From the NCBI GenBank assembly GCA_028703535.1, contig JAQVMQ010000002.1:36730-70284 (forward strand): a stretch of DNA of 33,555 nucleotides, given 5' to 3'. Source of the stretch: Candidatus Omnitrophota bacterium. GTDB taxonomy: Bacteria; Omnitrophota; Gorgyraeia; Duberdicusellales; 4484-171. This document shows, in pieces, positions 6,857-16,591 of this stretch (the first letter of the stretch is position 1; every line of letters starts with the position of its first letter). The notes beneath the pieces were generated by a model, which had not been told where the DNA came from, did no database searches, and saw only the letters and a list, made by a program, of their open reading frames with translations. A program made the translations under genes and the position numbers.

Positions 6857-8352
6857 TAATATCTAAAAACGGATCAAATAACAAAAAATTAGAGCGTCTT
6901 ACCAAACAGATTTATATTGATATTCTTCGGAAAGGGCAACCTGTTTGGCTTAAAGTGTTCGGATCAAGCATGTATCCTTTTCTGCAGGGTGAAGATTTTG
7001 TGCACGTTGAAGGAGTCAAAACTCAGGATATAAAAATAGGCGATATCCTTATAGTAGATAATTTCGATAAAAATGATGCCTGGTTTTTTGCCCATCGTGT
7101 AGTTAAGATTGAAAAAGAAAATGACGAAGTTGTCTTTATTACAAAAGGTGATTCTAATAGTGAAGGGTTGGATGAGCCATTTAACAGCAGTAGTATAGTC
7201 GGAAGAGTCTTTAAGATTGAGCATAAAGATAAGGTGATGGATTTAAGGAAGATATTTTGGAAAAAAGCAAATCCGTTTATTGCACGGATGTCGTTGCGTC
7301 ATGGCCGGAAATTAAGGGCATTTGCCGGCGTTATAGATTTTGCAGCTAATTGGCGCAGAATGCATCTGCGGTTAATAAGTTTTGCATTACGGGGTGATTT
7401 GTTGAAATATAATGCCGATGGAGTTATCTTATGGTGTGTTCGAAATTTAAAAGACCGTAGAGCCAGGGCCAGTATTAACAAGCTTTTAAGGATGGGTGTG
7501 AGTTGGGAAACGCTTTTACATATTTGTATGGCACAAAAAATCTCTGTAGCTGTTTATAATATGCTTAAAGATTACTCGGATGCCATGGTTCCTGCGGGGG
7601 TAAAAGCACAGCTTAACAAACAGATATTCTTTATTAATCAAAGAATATCTGGACAGTACAGAACTACCATTGATTTTATTAAAGAACTTAATAATAAAGG
7701 GTACGGATTGATATTTTTTGGCGGGCCTGTATATTCTGAGATTCTTTATAATGATATATTTTTACGTGGTTTTGAGGGTGGTATACATGTTTTTTCTGAG
7801 AAAAACAATTACTCTTTAATAAAAAAGGAAATTACGGCTTGCGGATATTTTCTTAAAAAACAGTCTAACAACGGAAAGGTTAAATTTGATATTTTTCATA
7901 AAGATAATAGTTTTGCTATTATCTTTTGGCATAAACTTCCGGGCTTAGTAAGGCGGTTTGATGATTCTAGCTGTATGTCCGCAAATCCGGAAGAACAGGT
8001 ATTATTGGCATCGTCAATGTTCGTGTATAGCTCTTATTTTTCCGGATTGAGATATTTGGCCGATATTAATACAATCGTGCTTAAGTCTGGACAGTTATTT
8101 GATTGGGAAAAGCTAACGCTGCTTGCCCAGGAAAGTAAAGCATCTGCAGCTGTTTATACTGCCTGCAGCCTTTCGAAAAAACTTTTGAAAACTAATAGTA
8201 TATCTACCGGTTTTCTTAAACAAGTAAGGCCGGTATTTTTCAAACGGTTCTTTTTGTTTTGTTTTGCTAATCGTAAGACTCTTTTACGTGAAAAGTCTTT
8301 TTTTAGATTTTTTTCTGTAAGAATATTTTCTTTTTTTATAATTCGTTTGTAG
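6853..8352 (+). CDS. Fusion: S24/S26 (signal-peptidase-like) domain plus degenerate NTP_transf_5-like nucleotidyltransferase domain
   Basis: N-terminus VWLKVFGSSMYPFLQGED / FFAHRVVKIEK / FITKGDSN fit S26 Ser, His and GD boxes. C-terminus GYGLIFFGGPVYSEILY...FEGGIHVF...LRYLADINTIVLKSGQLFDWEKLTLLAQES fits the NTP_transf_5 layout with changed active-site motifs. Start overlaps the ABC gene stop (ATGA). Confidence 0.65.
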   Translation: MIISKNGSNNKKLERLTKQIYIDILRKGQPVWLKVFGSSMYPFLQGEDFVHVEGVKTQDIKIGDILIVDNFDKNDAWFFAHRVVKIEKENDEVVFITKGDSNSEGLDEPFNSSSIVGRVFKIEHKDKVMDLRKIFWKKANPFIARMSLRHGRKLRAFAGVIDFAANWRRMHLRLISFALRGDLLKYNADGVILWCVRNLKDRRARASINKLLRMGVSWETLLHICMAQKISVAVYNMLKDYSDAMVPAGVKAQLNKQIFFINQRISGQYRTTIDFIKELNNKGYGLIFFGGPVYSEILYNDIFLRGFEGGIHVFSEKNNYSLIKKEITACGYFLKKQSNNGKVKFDIFHKDNSFAIIFWHKLPGLVRRFDDSSCMSANPEEQVLLASSMFVYSSYFSGLRYLADINTIVLKSGQLFDWEKLTLLAQESKASAAVYTACSLSKKLLKTNSISTGFLKQVRPVFFKRFFLFCFANRKTLLREKSFFRFFSVRIFSFFIIRL

Positions 8353-8358
8353 TTATCA

Positions 8359-8384
8359 TTTAAGAAGTCTACTTTTTTCTTAAA
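8359..8384 (+). terminator. AU-rich terminator-like hairpin after the 2163-8352 cassette
   Basis: TTTAAGAAGT-ct-ACTTTTTTCTTAAA, nearly perfect inverted repeat just after the last stop codon. Confidence 0.4.
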
Positions 8385-8478
8385 GTCGCAGATTTGATAA
8401 GTCGGGCTATTAATTGGTATTTGGCGATGGTAATTTGCGGGAAGCTGTGTCAATAATCATGAAACTGTAAACGCTTTC

Positions 8479-8507
8479 TTGACATTTGATACTATATATG
8501 TTATATA
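8479..8507 (+). promoter_or_regulatory. Candidate sigma70 promoter upstream of the cvpA-like gene
   Basis: TTGACA (8479-8484) - N17 - TATATA (8502-8507). Confidence 0.65.
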
Positions 8508-8524
8508 CAACATAATATATAATA

Positions 8525-9088
8525 ATGGATTTTATTACCAAACTTCATATAATAGATATAATATTTTTAATTCTTTGTCTAAGAATAGTTTATAGCTCAT
8601 TGAAGTGGGGCTTGATAAGCGAGTTTTTGAGATTGGGAGGCATTGTCGCTGTGGTTTTGATTGTTTTACAGCCAAAGTCTTTCTCTGCTTTTAGTGATAC
8701 GTTGAATATAGGATTTTTGGCTGGTAAAGTTCCGTTTGCTGCCGGGTTGGTTTTTTTGGTGTTTATTTTTATTGCGTCTGTTCTGTTTGGTTTGTTGGCA
8801 AAATGTGCCAAACTTTTTATAAGTGAGAAGGAAGTGTCTTCTTTTGAGCGGATTTTTTCATTTTTTTTAGGGCTTGTCAGGTTTGGGTTTATTTCAAGTG
8901 CTGTTTTTTTCGGTTTATTCCTTATGCTAGGCAAGGCAGGGCTGTCGGAAAGATCTTATATCAATAAATTAACGTGGAAAATTATGCCGGGAGTTTATCT
9001 TAAAATTGCCGGATATTTTGATAATGGGGCGAAGGGCATGATAAATGAGGAGGTAAAAAGATACTATGAAGTTAGAAACGTTTTATAA
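8525..9088 (+). CDS. CvpA family membrane protein
   Basis: DIIFLILCLRIVYSSLKWGLISEFLRLGGIVAVVLI..., four hydrophobic helices in the CvpA/colicin V production pattern. Confidence 0.72.
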   Translation: MDFITKLHIIDIIFLILCLRIVYSSLKWGLISEFLRLGGIVAVVLIVLQPKSFSAFSDTLNIGFLAGKVPFAAGLVFLVFIFIASVLFGLLAKCAKLFISEKEVSSFERIFSFFLGLVRFGFISSAVFFGLFLMLGKAGLSERSYINKLTWKIMPGVYLKIAGYFDNGAKGMINEEVKRYYEVRNVL

Positions 9089-10028
9089 AGAAGTAGTTAA
9101 GAAGGGTATTGAGTTTGATGTACGGTCTAAAAACAGAATAACTGATTTGCTTAAAGCGGAAAAAGAGAAGTTTGATAAGTTGGATAAATTACATCAATCT
9201 TTTTTTGATATGGATAGGCTTTGGAATCCTTTTGCCGATACTCGTATTTTATATGGTGACATGGAAAAGGAAATAACTACCGTCGCAGTAGGTGTTGATA
9301 TGGAAGCTGCTGAATTACTGGTGGTTGATAAACTTAACTCCAAAGGTAAAAATATAGATCTTGTTATTGCGCATCATCCTGAAGGAAAAGCTTATGCAAG
9401 GTTTTATGATGTTATGGATCTGCAGGCTGATATGTTTGCTTTGGCAGGCGTGAGTATAAGTGTCTCCGAAAATCTTACAAAAGAGCGTAAATGGTCTGTA
9501 GCAAGAAGGGTGCATGCAGCCAACCATCAGCGTAGTGTGGATATTGCCAAGCTTCTTGATTTGAATTTCATGTGTATGCATACCGCTTGTGATAATTTGG
9601 CATATGATTATTTAAGAAAGTTATTTGATAATAAAAAACCCGGCACTTTAAACGAAATACTGAAGTTGCTTCTTAATATTCCTGAATATGTCTGTGCGGC
9701 TAAACAAAATAATGCACCGGTTATTACCGTAGGCAGTGAGCAGGCGCGTTGTAAGAACATACATGTTGAGTTCACCGGCGGCACGGAAGGTTCTAAAGAT
9801 ATTTATAAAGAACTTAGCCGTTGCGGTATTGATACTATTGTTGCAATGCATCAATCGGAAGAGCATTATAAAATGTGTAAGGAACAGAACATAAATGTTA
9901 TTGTTGCTTCACATATAGCGTCGGATAATCTTGGTATCAACCGTATGCTGGATTTTATGGAAGAAAAAGGTAAGAAATTAAAAGTTTATGAGCTTGCAGG
10001 GTTTCGACGTATAAAGCGCAATAAATAG
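9066..10028 (+). CDS. NIF3-like (NGG1p-interacting factor 3) family protein
   Basis: VAVGVDMEAAELLV...IDLVIAHHPEG...CMHTACDNLAYDYLRKLFD...IVASHIASDNLGINRMLDFMEEKG. Confidence 0.72.
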   Translation: MKLETFYKEVVKKGIEFDVRSKNRITDLLKAEKEKFDKLDKLHQSFFDMDRLWNPFADTRILYGDMEKEITTVAVGVDMEAAELLVVDKLNSKGKNIDLVIAHHPEGKAYARFYDVMDLQADMFALAGVSISVSENLTKERKWSVARRVHAANHQRSVDIAKLLDLNFMCMHTACDNLAYDYLRKLFDNKKPGTLNEILKLLLNIPEYVCAAKQNNAPVITVGSEQARCKNIHVEFTGGTEGSKDIYKELSRCGIDTIVAMHQSEEHYKMCKEQNINVIVASHIASDNLGINRMLDFMEEKGKKLKVYELAGFRRIKRNK

Positions 10029-10059
10029 TCTGTTTGTATTTAACATGTGGAGTTAGGCC

Positions 10060-11781
10060 ATGATCCCGCAAAGTTTTATTGATGAAGTGCAGTCAAAAAT
10101 AGATATAGTCGAGCTTATCGGTTCGTATATACCCATGAAGAGGGCCGGTCGTAATTATAGGGCGCTGTGTCCTTTTCATGGTGAAAAGACAGCATCTTTT
10201 ATGATTAGCCCGCAAAAACAGATATTCCATTGTTTTGGATGCGGCGAAGGAGGCGGGGCGATACAATTTGTTATGTTATATGAAAAAGTCGGGTTTGTTG
10301 AGGCTCTTGAAATATTGGCTAAACGCGTTGGTGTTGAGTTGCCTCGTCAGGATAATAAGATTTATCAGACTAAAGTTAAGTTGTATGAAATCATGAGTAT
10401 GGCTGTTAAATATTTTCATGAACAAATTATTAAAGGGCCGCAGCGTAAAACCGTTATGCAGTATCTCAAGAGCCGGGGTATAACCGAGAGCGCAATTGAC
10501 AAATTCAAAATTGGATATGCGCCACAGGGAGATATGTTGTCTACTTTTATGCGTAGCAAGAATTTTACTTTAGGCGAATTGGAAAAAGTTTCGCTTGTTG
10601 TTTCGCGGGGGGAGATGTATCAGGATCTTTTCAAAGACAGAATAGTCTTTCCTATAGCTGATGTTCGTGGCCGGTATGTTGCTATCGGCGCGCGAGTTTG
10701 GGGTGCACGTGAGAGTATGCCGAAGTATATTAACTCGGTAGAAAACGTTTTATATCGTAAGCGTGAGAATTTGTATGGGATAGATTTGGCTAAAGATTAT
10801 ATAACTAAAGAAGATTGCGTGTTTGTTGTTGAGGGGTATCTTGATGTCATTGTACCTTTTGTGAATGGAATAAAAAACATAGTAGCTTCTTCCGGGACGG
10901 CGCTTACGGATGAACAGATCGCGCTTATACGGAGATATACTAAAAATGTTGTGCTGGTCTTTGATGCGGATAAAGCGGGTCGTTTGGCTGCTCTTAGAGC
11001 GATAGATCTTTTGTTGGAAAAAGACATGAATGTTATGACGGTTACGTTGCCGGACGGGCAGGACCCGGATTCTTTGGTGCGGGAGAAGGGTGCTAAATAT
11101 GTTTTGGAACTCTTCTCAAGACACGAAAGTTTTTTTGATTTTAAGTTTAAAATCCTTAAAGAGCGGTATGATCTTAAGAATATTAACGATAAAGTGGCAA
11201 TAGCATCTGATATGATGGCTACTATAGATAAGATATCCAATAGTATAAAAAAACATGAATATGTGAAGAAGTTGGCTTATTTGTCAGGTATTAATGAAGA
11301 AAACTTGTATGATGAGTTAAAGAAAACATCAAAGACATCAGTAAATAAAAACTATAAAACAGATATTGCCAGTAAAAATATATTTTTAGATAAACCATGG
11401 CCTGTGACCGAAAAAGTAATTATTAAAAGTATGCTTCTTAATAAACAGGCACAGGATATTGTTAAGCAGAATCTGGATAAGGAAGATTTTTCGCATATAT
11501 TGTCAAAAAAAATTGTAAGTTATTTTCTTTCAGCGGATGAGCCGGTCAATATTAAAACTGTTGAAGATAGCGAAATAAATAGTATAGCCAGTTTTATTCT
11601 CATGGATGATACTGTGCAGGTTACGACGGATATCTTCAAGGATAGCGTTCTTAAGATTAAGTCGAAAAAGATAAAGAATGTTAAAGAGAATATAAAAACT
11701 GCTATTAAAGAAGCTGAAGAGCTTGGCGATTTTGAAAAAGTTAAAAGTTTGATTGGTCAATATAGAGCAATAAAGGGTTAA
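10060..11781 (+). CDS. dnaG: DNA primase
   Basis: IDIVELIGSYIPMKRAGRNYRALCPFHGEKTASFMISPQKQIFHCFGCGEGG zinc finger; TOPRIM FVVEGYLDVI and VLVFDADKAG. Confidence 0.96.
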   Translation: MIPQSFIDEVQSKIDIVELIGSYIPMKRAGRNYRALCPFHGEKTASFMISPQKQIFHCFGCGEGGGAIQFVMLYEKVGFVEALEILAKRVGVELPRQDNKIYQTKVKLYEIMSMAVKYFHEQIIKGPQRKTVMQYLKSRGITESAIDKFKIGYAPQGDMLSTFMRSKNFTLGELEKVSLVVSRGEMYQDLFKDRIVFPIADVRGRYVAIGARVWGARESMPKYINSVENVLYRKRENLYGIDLAKDYITKEDCVFVVEGYLDVIVPFVNGIKNIVASSGTALTDEQIALIRRYTKNVVLVFDADKAGRLAALRAIDLLLEKDMNVMTVTLPDGQDPDSLVREKGAKYVLELFSRHESFFDFKFKILKERYDLKNINDKVAIASDMMATIDKISNSIKKHEYVKKLAYLSGINEENLYDELKKTSKTSVNKNYKTDIASKNIFLDKPWPVTEKVIIKSMLLNKQAQDIVKQNLDKEDFSHILSKKIVSYFLSADEPVNIKTVEDSEINSIASFILMDDTVQVTTDIFKDSVLKIKSKKIKNVKENIKTAIKEAEELGDFEKVKSLIGQYRAIKG

Positions 11782-11796
11782 GAGGAGAACAAAAAA

Positions 11797-13353
11797 ATGA
11801 TGAAGAAAAAACTATTGGAACGAAGTATTGAGCAGCTTATCACGTTGGGTAAGAAGAAAAAATTCCTGACTTATGATGAGATTAATCACTTTCTGGCAGA
11901 AGAGATTGTCGGCGTTCAGGATATGGATATGGTTTTTGATAAGCTTGATCAACAAAAAATAACTATACTTGAAGAGAAAGAGGTTGATAAATGGCAGAAA
12001 GATAAAGAGAAGAAAGAAGACGCGCCGGAGGAGACAACTTTACATGTTGATGACCCGGTTAAAATGTATCTTAAACAAATGGGGCAGATCTCCTTACTTA
12101 CGCGCGAACAAGAAGTGGAATTAGCTAAGACTATAGAAAGCCGCGAGGAGAAGTTAAGAGATGAAGTTTTTTCTGCCGGATTAGCCAAGGATGTGTTTAT
12201 AGATATTTCTAAAAAAATAATTGCGTGGGAAATCAATCCTGACGATTATGTTAAAGGAGAGATCAAGGATAAGGATAAAGAAATAGAGCGCATAAAAAAG
12301 TTATACAATAAAATAGTAAGGATTAAAAAAATAGATAAACAAAAAGATGTTCTGGATAGTTATAATTTTACTATAACTATTATAGAACGTATTATAGAAC
12401 AAATGGTTGTCTTGTCACGCGAGTGGGATAAACTTTCCAGAAGATTATCTAAGTTGGAAAAGACACGCAAGAGTAAATCGCGTGACTCAGAACTTGGCTC
12501 TACCAAGAGACAGATGAAGAAGCTTGAGAAAGAGATGGGGTTTGGTAAAGCATCGGTTAAAGAGAGAGCCAAGAGCATACTAAAAAAACAGCTCCACTAC
12601 AATCAAGCCAAGAAAACACTGGTTGAAGCTAATTTACGATTAGTTGTGAGTATAGCTAAAAAATATGTTAATCGCGGCTTGTCTTTTCTGGACCTTATAC
12701 AGGAAGGTAACATAGGATTGATCAAAGCGGTAGAAAAGTTTGAATATAAAAGAGGATATAAGTTCTCTACATATGCTACATGGTGGATACGTCAGGCGAT
12801 AACGCGAGCTATAGCTGATCAGGCGCGTACTATACGTATACCGGTACATATGACAGAGACGATTAATAAAATAATACGTATTTCACGATTGACTATACAG
12901 GAGAAAGGACGTGAACCGCTGCCGGAAGAATTGGCTAAAGAACTTAAGTTGCCGATAACTAAAGTTAAAGATATACTTAAAGTTTCTCAACAGCCTATTT
13001 CGATACATACACCGATAGGCGATGATGGGGATACATATTTCGGTGATTTTCTTGAAGATAAAAAGGCTGTGTCGCCGGCGAATGCTACGATTTTTTCTAT
13101 GCTTAAAGAAGAATTGTCGCAGGCTTTGGAAAGTTTAACTGACAGAGAACGTAAGATCCTGAATTTACGATTTGGGATAGAGGATGGGTCGTCAAGGACA
13201 TTGGAAGAAGTCGGATCGTTGTTTAAAGTCACTCGTGAGAGAATACGGCAAATAGAAGCTAAGGCTTTGCGTAAGTTGAAGCATCCAAGCCGATCACGAA
13301 GATTACAGTCGTTTCTTGAAATGACACTGTACAAAGCGAAACATTTCGGTTGA
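11797..13353 (+). CDS. rpoD: RNA polymerase primary sigma factor
   Basis: [126 protein letters not shown]. Confidence 0.96.
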   Translation: MMKKKLLERSIEQLITLGKKKKFLTYDEINHFLAEEIVGVQDMDMVFDKLDQQKITILEEKEVDKWQKDKEKKEDAPEETTLHVDDPVKMYLKQMGQISLLTREQEVELAKTIESREEKLRDEVFSAGLAKDVFIDISKKIIAWEINPDDYVKGEIKDKDKEIERIKKLYNKIVRIKKIDKQKDVLDSYNFTITIIERIIEQMVVLSREWDKLSRRLSKLEKTRKSKSRDSELGSTKRQMKKLEKEMGFGKASVKERAKSILKKQLHYNQAKKTLVEANLRLVVSIAKKYVNRGLSFLDLIQEGNIGLIKAVEKFEYKRGYKFSTYATWWIRQAITRAIADQARTIRIPVHMTETINKIIRISRLTIQEKGREPLPEELAKELKLPITKVKDILKVSQQPISIHTPIGDDGDTYFGDFLEDKKAVSPANATIFSMLKEELSQALESLTDRERKILNLRFGIEDGSSRTLEEVGSLFKVTRERIRQIEAKALRKLKHPSRSRRLQSFLEMTLYKAKHFG

Positions 13354-13376
13354 TTAAGGGCATAGGGAAAAATTAA

Positions 13377-13658
13377 ATGATAGACAAAAAACAAGTAGAA
13401 TATGTGGCCAATTTAGCAAAAATAGCCATTTCTGAGGAACAAGCGCAAAAACTTGGGCATCAGATGGCGGATATTGTAGGCTATATTGACAAACTTTCTG
13501 AAGTTGATGTTGATCAAATTGAACCTTTGAGAGCTGTTAATGAGAGTTTTAACGTTTGGCGTGAGGATGTAACTAAAAGGATATTTGATCTTGAACGTAT
13601 TAAGGCCAATATGCCGGAAAGTGACGGAGATAGTTTTAAAGTGCCTAACGTTATTTAG
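13377..13658 (+). CDS. gatC: Asp/Glu-tRNA amidotransferase subunit C
   Basis: VEYVANLAKIAISEEQAQKLGHQMADIVGYIDKLSEVDVDQIEPL, directly upstream of gatA and gatB. Confidence 0.93.
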   Translation: MIDKKQVEYVANLAKIAISEEQAQKLGHQMADIVGYIDKLSEVDVDQIEPLRAVNESFNVWREDVTKRIFDLERIKANMPESDGDSFKVPNVI

Positions 13659-13681
13659 GGAATTTTAATCTGGGGGTATTT

Positions 13682-15115
13682 GTGGATATATGTTTTCTCA
13701 CTGCCTGTGAGTTGGCGCGTAAGATAAGAGATGAAAAACTTGCAAGTGCCGATATATTTCAATCTTTTAGCAAACGGGTGTTAGAATACGATAAGAATAT
13801 TAATAGTTTCGTGGAATGTTATGATAAACCGATATATGAAACTAAAGCCGGTTCATCAGAGCTATGCGGTGTACCTATTGCTATAAAAAATAATATATGT
13901 ATCGAAGGTAGAGAGATTAATTGTTGTTCCAATATACTTAAAGGGCATGTAAGCGCCTACGATGCTACTGTAATAAAAAAAATCAAAAGTGCCGGACTTA
14001 ATATTCTCGGTACTACCAATATGGATGAGTTCGCTTTTGGCTCGTCAACGGAAACTTCTGCTTATGGTATTACTTGTAATCCGTGGGATATAACACGTGT
14101 GCCGGGCGGGTCAAGCGGAGGGTCTGCCGCGGCTGTAGCGGCTAGACTTGTGCCGTTTGCTTTAGGTTCGGATACAGGCGGGTCTATACGTCAACCTGCC
14201 TCTTTTTGCGGTGTGGTCGGCTTTAAACCCAGTTACGGCAGAGTTTCAAGGTTTGGGCTTGTCGCGTTTGGATCCAGCCTTGATCAGATAGGGACATTGA
14301 CAAGAGATTTTTCTGATTGTGCCGATTTACTTAATATTATTTCTGGGCCTGACGGGTTTGATGCTACATTATCGGATGTCAAGGTGCCGGATTTTAGGCA
14401 GTATTTAAGAAAAGATTTTTCCGGTTTAACGGCAGGTGTGCCGATTGAGTTTTTTGAAGAAGGGATAAATCCGCAGGTTAAAAATGCTGTTGAAGAAGCG
14501 ATTAATCTGTTGAAAGATAACAGGGTTAGGATCAAACCTATATCTTTACCACATACAAAATATTCCATTGCGACATATTATATAATAGCGTCATCGGAAG
14601 CAAGCTCTAATTTGCAGAGATTTGACGGCATACGCTATGGATTGCGGGTTGCTTCAAATAACCTAGATGATATATATAAGAAAACCAGGCAGGCTGGGTT
14701 TGGTGATGAAGCCAAACGCAGAATATTTTTAGGGACATACAGTCTTTCCAGTGGTTACTATGATGCGTATTATATGCGTGCGCTTAAAGTTCGCAGGTTG
14801 ATACAGGAAGATTTTAAAAATGTTTTTGATGATGTGGATGTTATCATTACGCCGACTTCACCTACAACTGCTTTTAAGGTGGGCGAAAAAAGCGATCCGC
14901 TCAGTATGTATCTATCTGATATTTATACCATCTCGACTAATCTTGCGGGGCTTCCTGCGGTATCGCTACCTTGCGGATTTGATGATCAGGGATTGCCTAT
15001 AGGTATGCAGTTTATCGGTAAAAGTTTTCATGAAGGAGACATCATACGGCTGGGGTATTCGTATCAAAATTTGACGGAGTATAATCGTAAAGCACCAGTG
15101 TTAAATTATGAATAA
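13682..15115 (+). CDS. gatA: Asp/Glu-tRNA amidotransferase subunit A
   Basis: Amidase signature [64 protein letters not shown]. Confidence 0.96.
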   Translation: MDICFLTACELARKIRDEKLASADIFQSFSKRVLEYDKNINSFVECYDKPIYETKAGSSELCGVPIAIKNNICIEGREINCCSNILKGHVSAYDATVIKKIKSAGLNILGTTNMDEFAFGSSTETSAYGITCNPWDITRVPGGSSGGSAAAVAARLVPFALGSDTGGSIRQPASFCGVVGFKPSYGRVSRFGLVAFGSSLDQIGTLTRDFSDCADLLNIISGPDGFDATLSDVKVPDFRQYLRKDFSGLTAGVPIEFFEEGINPQVKNAVEEAINLLKDNRVRIKPISLPHTKYSIATYYIIASSEASSNLQRFDGIRYGLRVASNNLDDIYKKTRQAGFGDEAKRRIFLGTYSLSSGYYDAYYMRALKVRRLIQEDFKNVFDDVDVIITPTSPTTAFKVGEKSDPLSMYLSDIYTISTNLAGLPAVSLPCGFDDQGLPIGMQFIGKSFHEGDIIRLGYSYQNLTEYNRKAPVLNYE

Positions 15116-16529
15116 TGAATTTGAAACTGTTATAGGCCTTGAAGTCCATGTACAGCTTAAAACTAAGTCAAAGATATTTTGCGCGTGTTCTACGGAATTT
15201 GCCTGTGCGCCTAATACTAATATTTGCCCCATATGTTCGGCGTATCCCGGCGTGTTACCGCTTTTTAATAAAAAAGTATTGGAACTTGCTGTTCGTACGG
15301 CAGTAGTACTGAATTGTTCGGTTAACGATAGAATATATTTTGAAAGAAAAAATTATTTTTATCCGGATTTGCCTAAAGCCTATCAAATATCGCAATATAA
15401 AAAACCGCTTGGTGAAAACGGGTGGCTTGAGATATCTTCAGGAAAAAAAATAGGTATTACACGCGCGCATCTTGAAGAAGACGCGGGTAAGTTGGTTCAT
15501 AAACAAGGATATTCGTTGGTTGATCTTAATCGTACGGGTATACCGCTATTAGAGATAGTTTCTGAGCCTGATATTTCTGACCCGCAGGAAGCTTTTGATT
15601 ATTTGACGTATCTTAAATTAATATTGCAGTATATTGAAGTTTCTGATTGTGATATGGAAAAAGGGTTTTTAAGATGTGATGCGAATATATCTACAAGAAA
15701 AAAGGGTGAAAAACAGCTCGGAGTTAAAGTTGAGCTTAAGAATATGAATAGTTTTAGAGGTGTGCGTGATGCACTGTTTTATGAAGAGAAAAGACAGCGT
15801 GAGGTGCTTTCTTCAGGCGGCAAGATATTTCAGGAAACGAGATTGTGGGATGTTGATAAGTCCAAAACAATAGTTATGCGCACAAAAGAAGAAGCACATG
15901 ATTACAGATATTTTCCTGAACCGGATCTTTTAGATTTTTATGTCCATAACGAATTGATAGATGCACAATTGGAATTTATACCGGAGTTGCCGCTTTCAGC
16001 TAGAAGCCGCTTGTTAGGAGATTATGGTCTTTCTGAAAAAGATATTGATGTTTTAATTGCTAATAAATCTATGTTAAGGTTTTATGAAGATGTGTATAAT
16101 AAAGCTGATGATAAACGAAAGTTGACTAACTGGTTTCTGGGGCCTTTTTTGGAGCAGATAAACAATTTGCCTAAGGGCTTTTCTGATGTAACAATTAGTG
16201 TTGATAATTTTGTTAAAATCGTAAATTATTTTTGTGCAGGAAAAATAAATAATGTTGCGGCAAAGAAAGTTTTATCCGAAAGTTTGACTACAGACAAAGA
16301 CCCTGATGAAATCATAAAAGAAAAAAACCTTTTGCAAATTTCCGGTACGAACGAGTTGGAGTGTGTTGTTGATAGAGTCATCTCTGAAAATTCAGCCGCG
16401 GTCGGTGAATACCTTAACGGTGCGGATAAGGCGATGCAGTTTCTTATAGGGCAGGTGATGAAAGAAACCAAAGGTAAAGCTAACCCGCAGGTTTCAAGGG
16501 CATTGATTGAAGAGAAGATAAAAAAATGA
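15108..16529 (+). CDS. gatB: Asp/Glu-tRNA amidotransferase subunit B
   Basis: ETVIGLEVHVQLKTKSKIFC...YFYPDLPKAYQISQY...RTGIPLLEIVSEPDI...LRCDANIS. Confidence 0.96.
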   Translation: MNNEFETVIGLEVHVQLKTKSKIFCACSTEFACAPNTNICPICSAYPGVLPLFNKKVLELAVRTAVVLNCSVNDRIYFERKNYFYPDLPKAYQISQYKKPLGENGWLEISSGKKIGITRAHLEEDAGKLVHKQGYSLVDLNRTGIPLLEIVSEPDISDPQEAFDYLTYLKLILQYIEVSDCDMEKGFLRCDANISTRKKGEKQLGVKVELKNMNSFRGVRDALFYEEKRQREVLSSGGKIFQETRLWDVDKSKTIVMRTKEEAHDYRYFPEPDLLDFYVHNELIDAQLEFIPELPLSARSRLLGDYGLSEKDIDVLIANKSMLRFYEDVYNKADDKRKLTNWFLGPFLEQINNLPKGFSDVTISVDNFVKIVNYFCAGKINNVAAKKVLSESLTTDKDPDEIIKEKNLLQISGTNELECVVDRVISENSAAVGEYLNGADKAMQFLIGQVMKETKGKANPQVSRALIEEKIKK

Positions 16530-16591
16530 TGCTTGGCGGATGTGCATTTAGCATAAAAAAACACGTTATTTTAATCTATAGGGGGGAGTAA

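Noticed and set aside
1937-16529. Special link between tRNA-Gln and gatCAB in the same window
   Set aside because: GatCAB is the normal route to Gln-tRNA in many bacteria and the genes are 11 kb apart; co-location is probably incidental.
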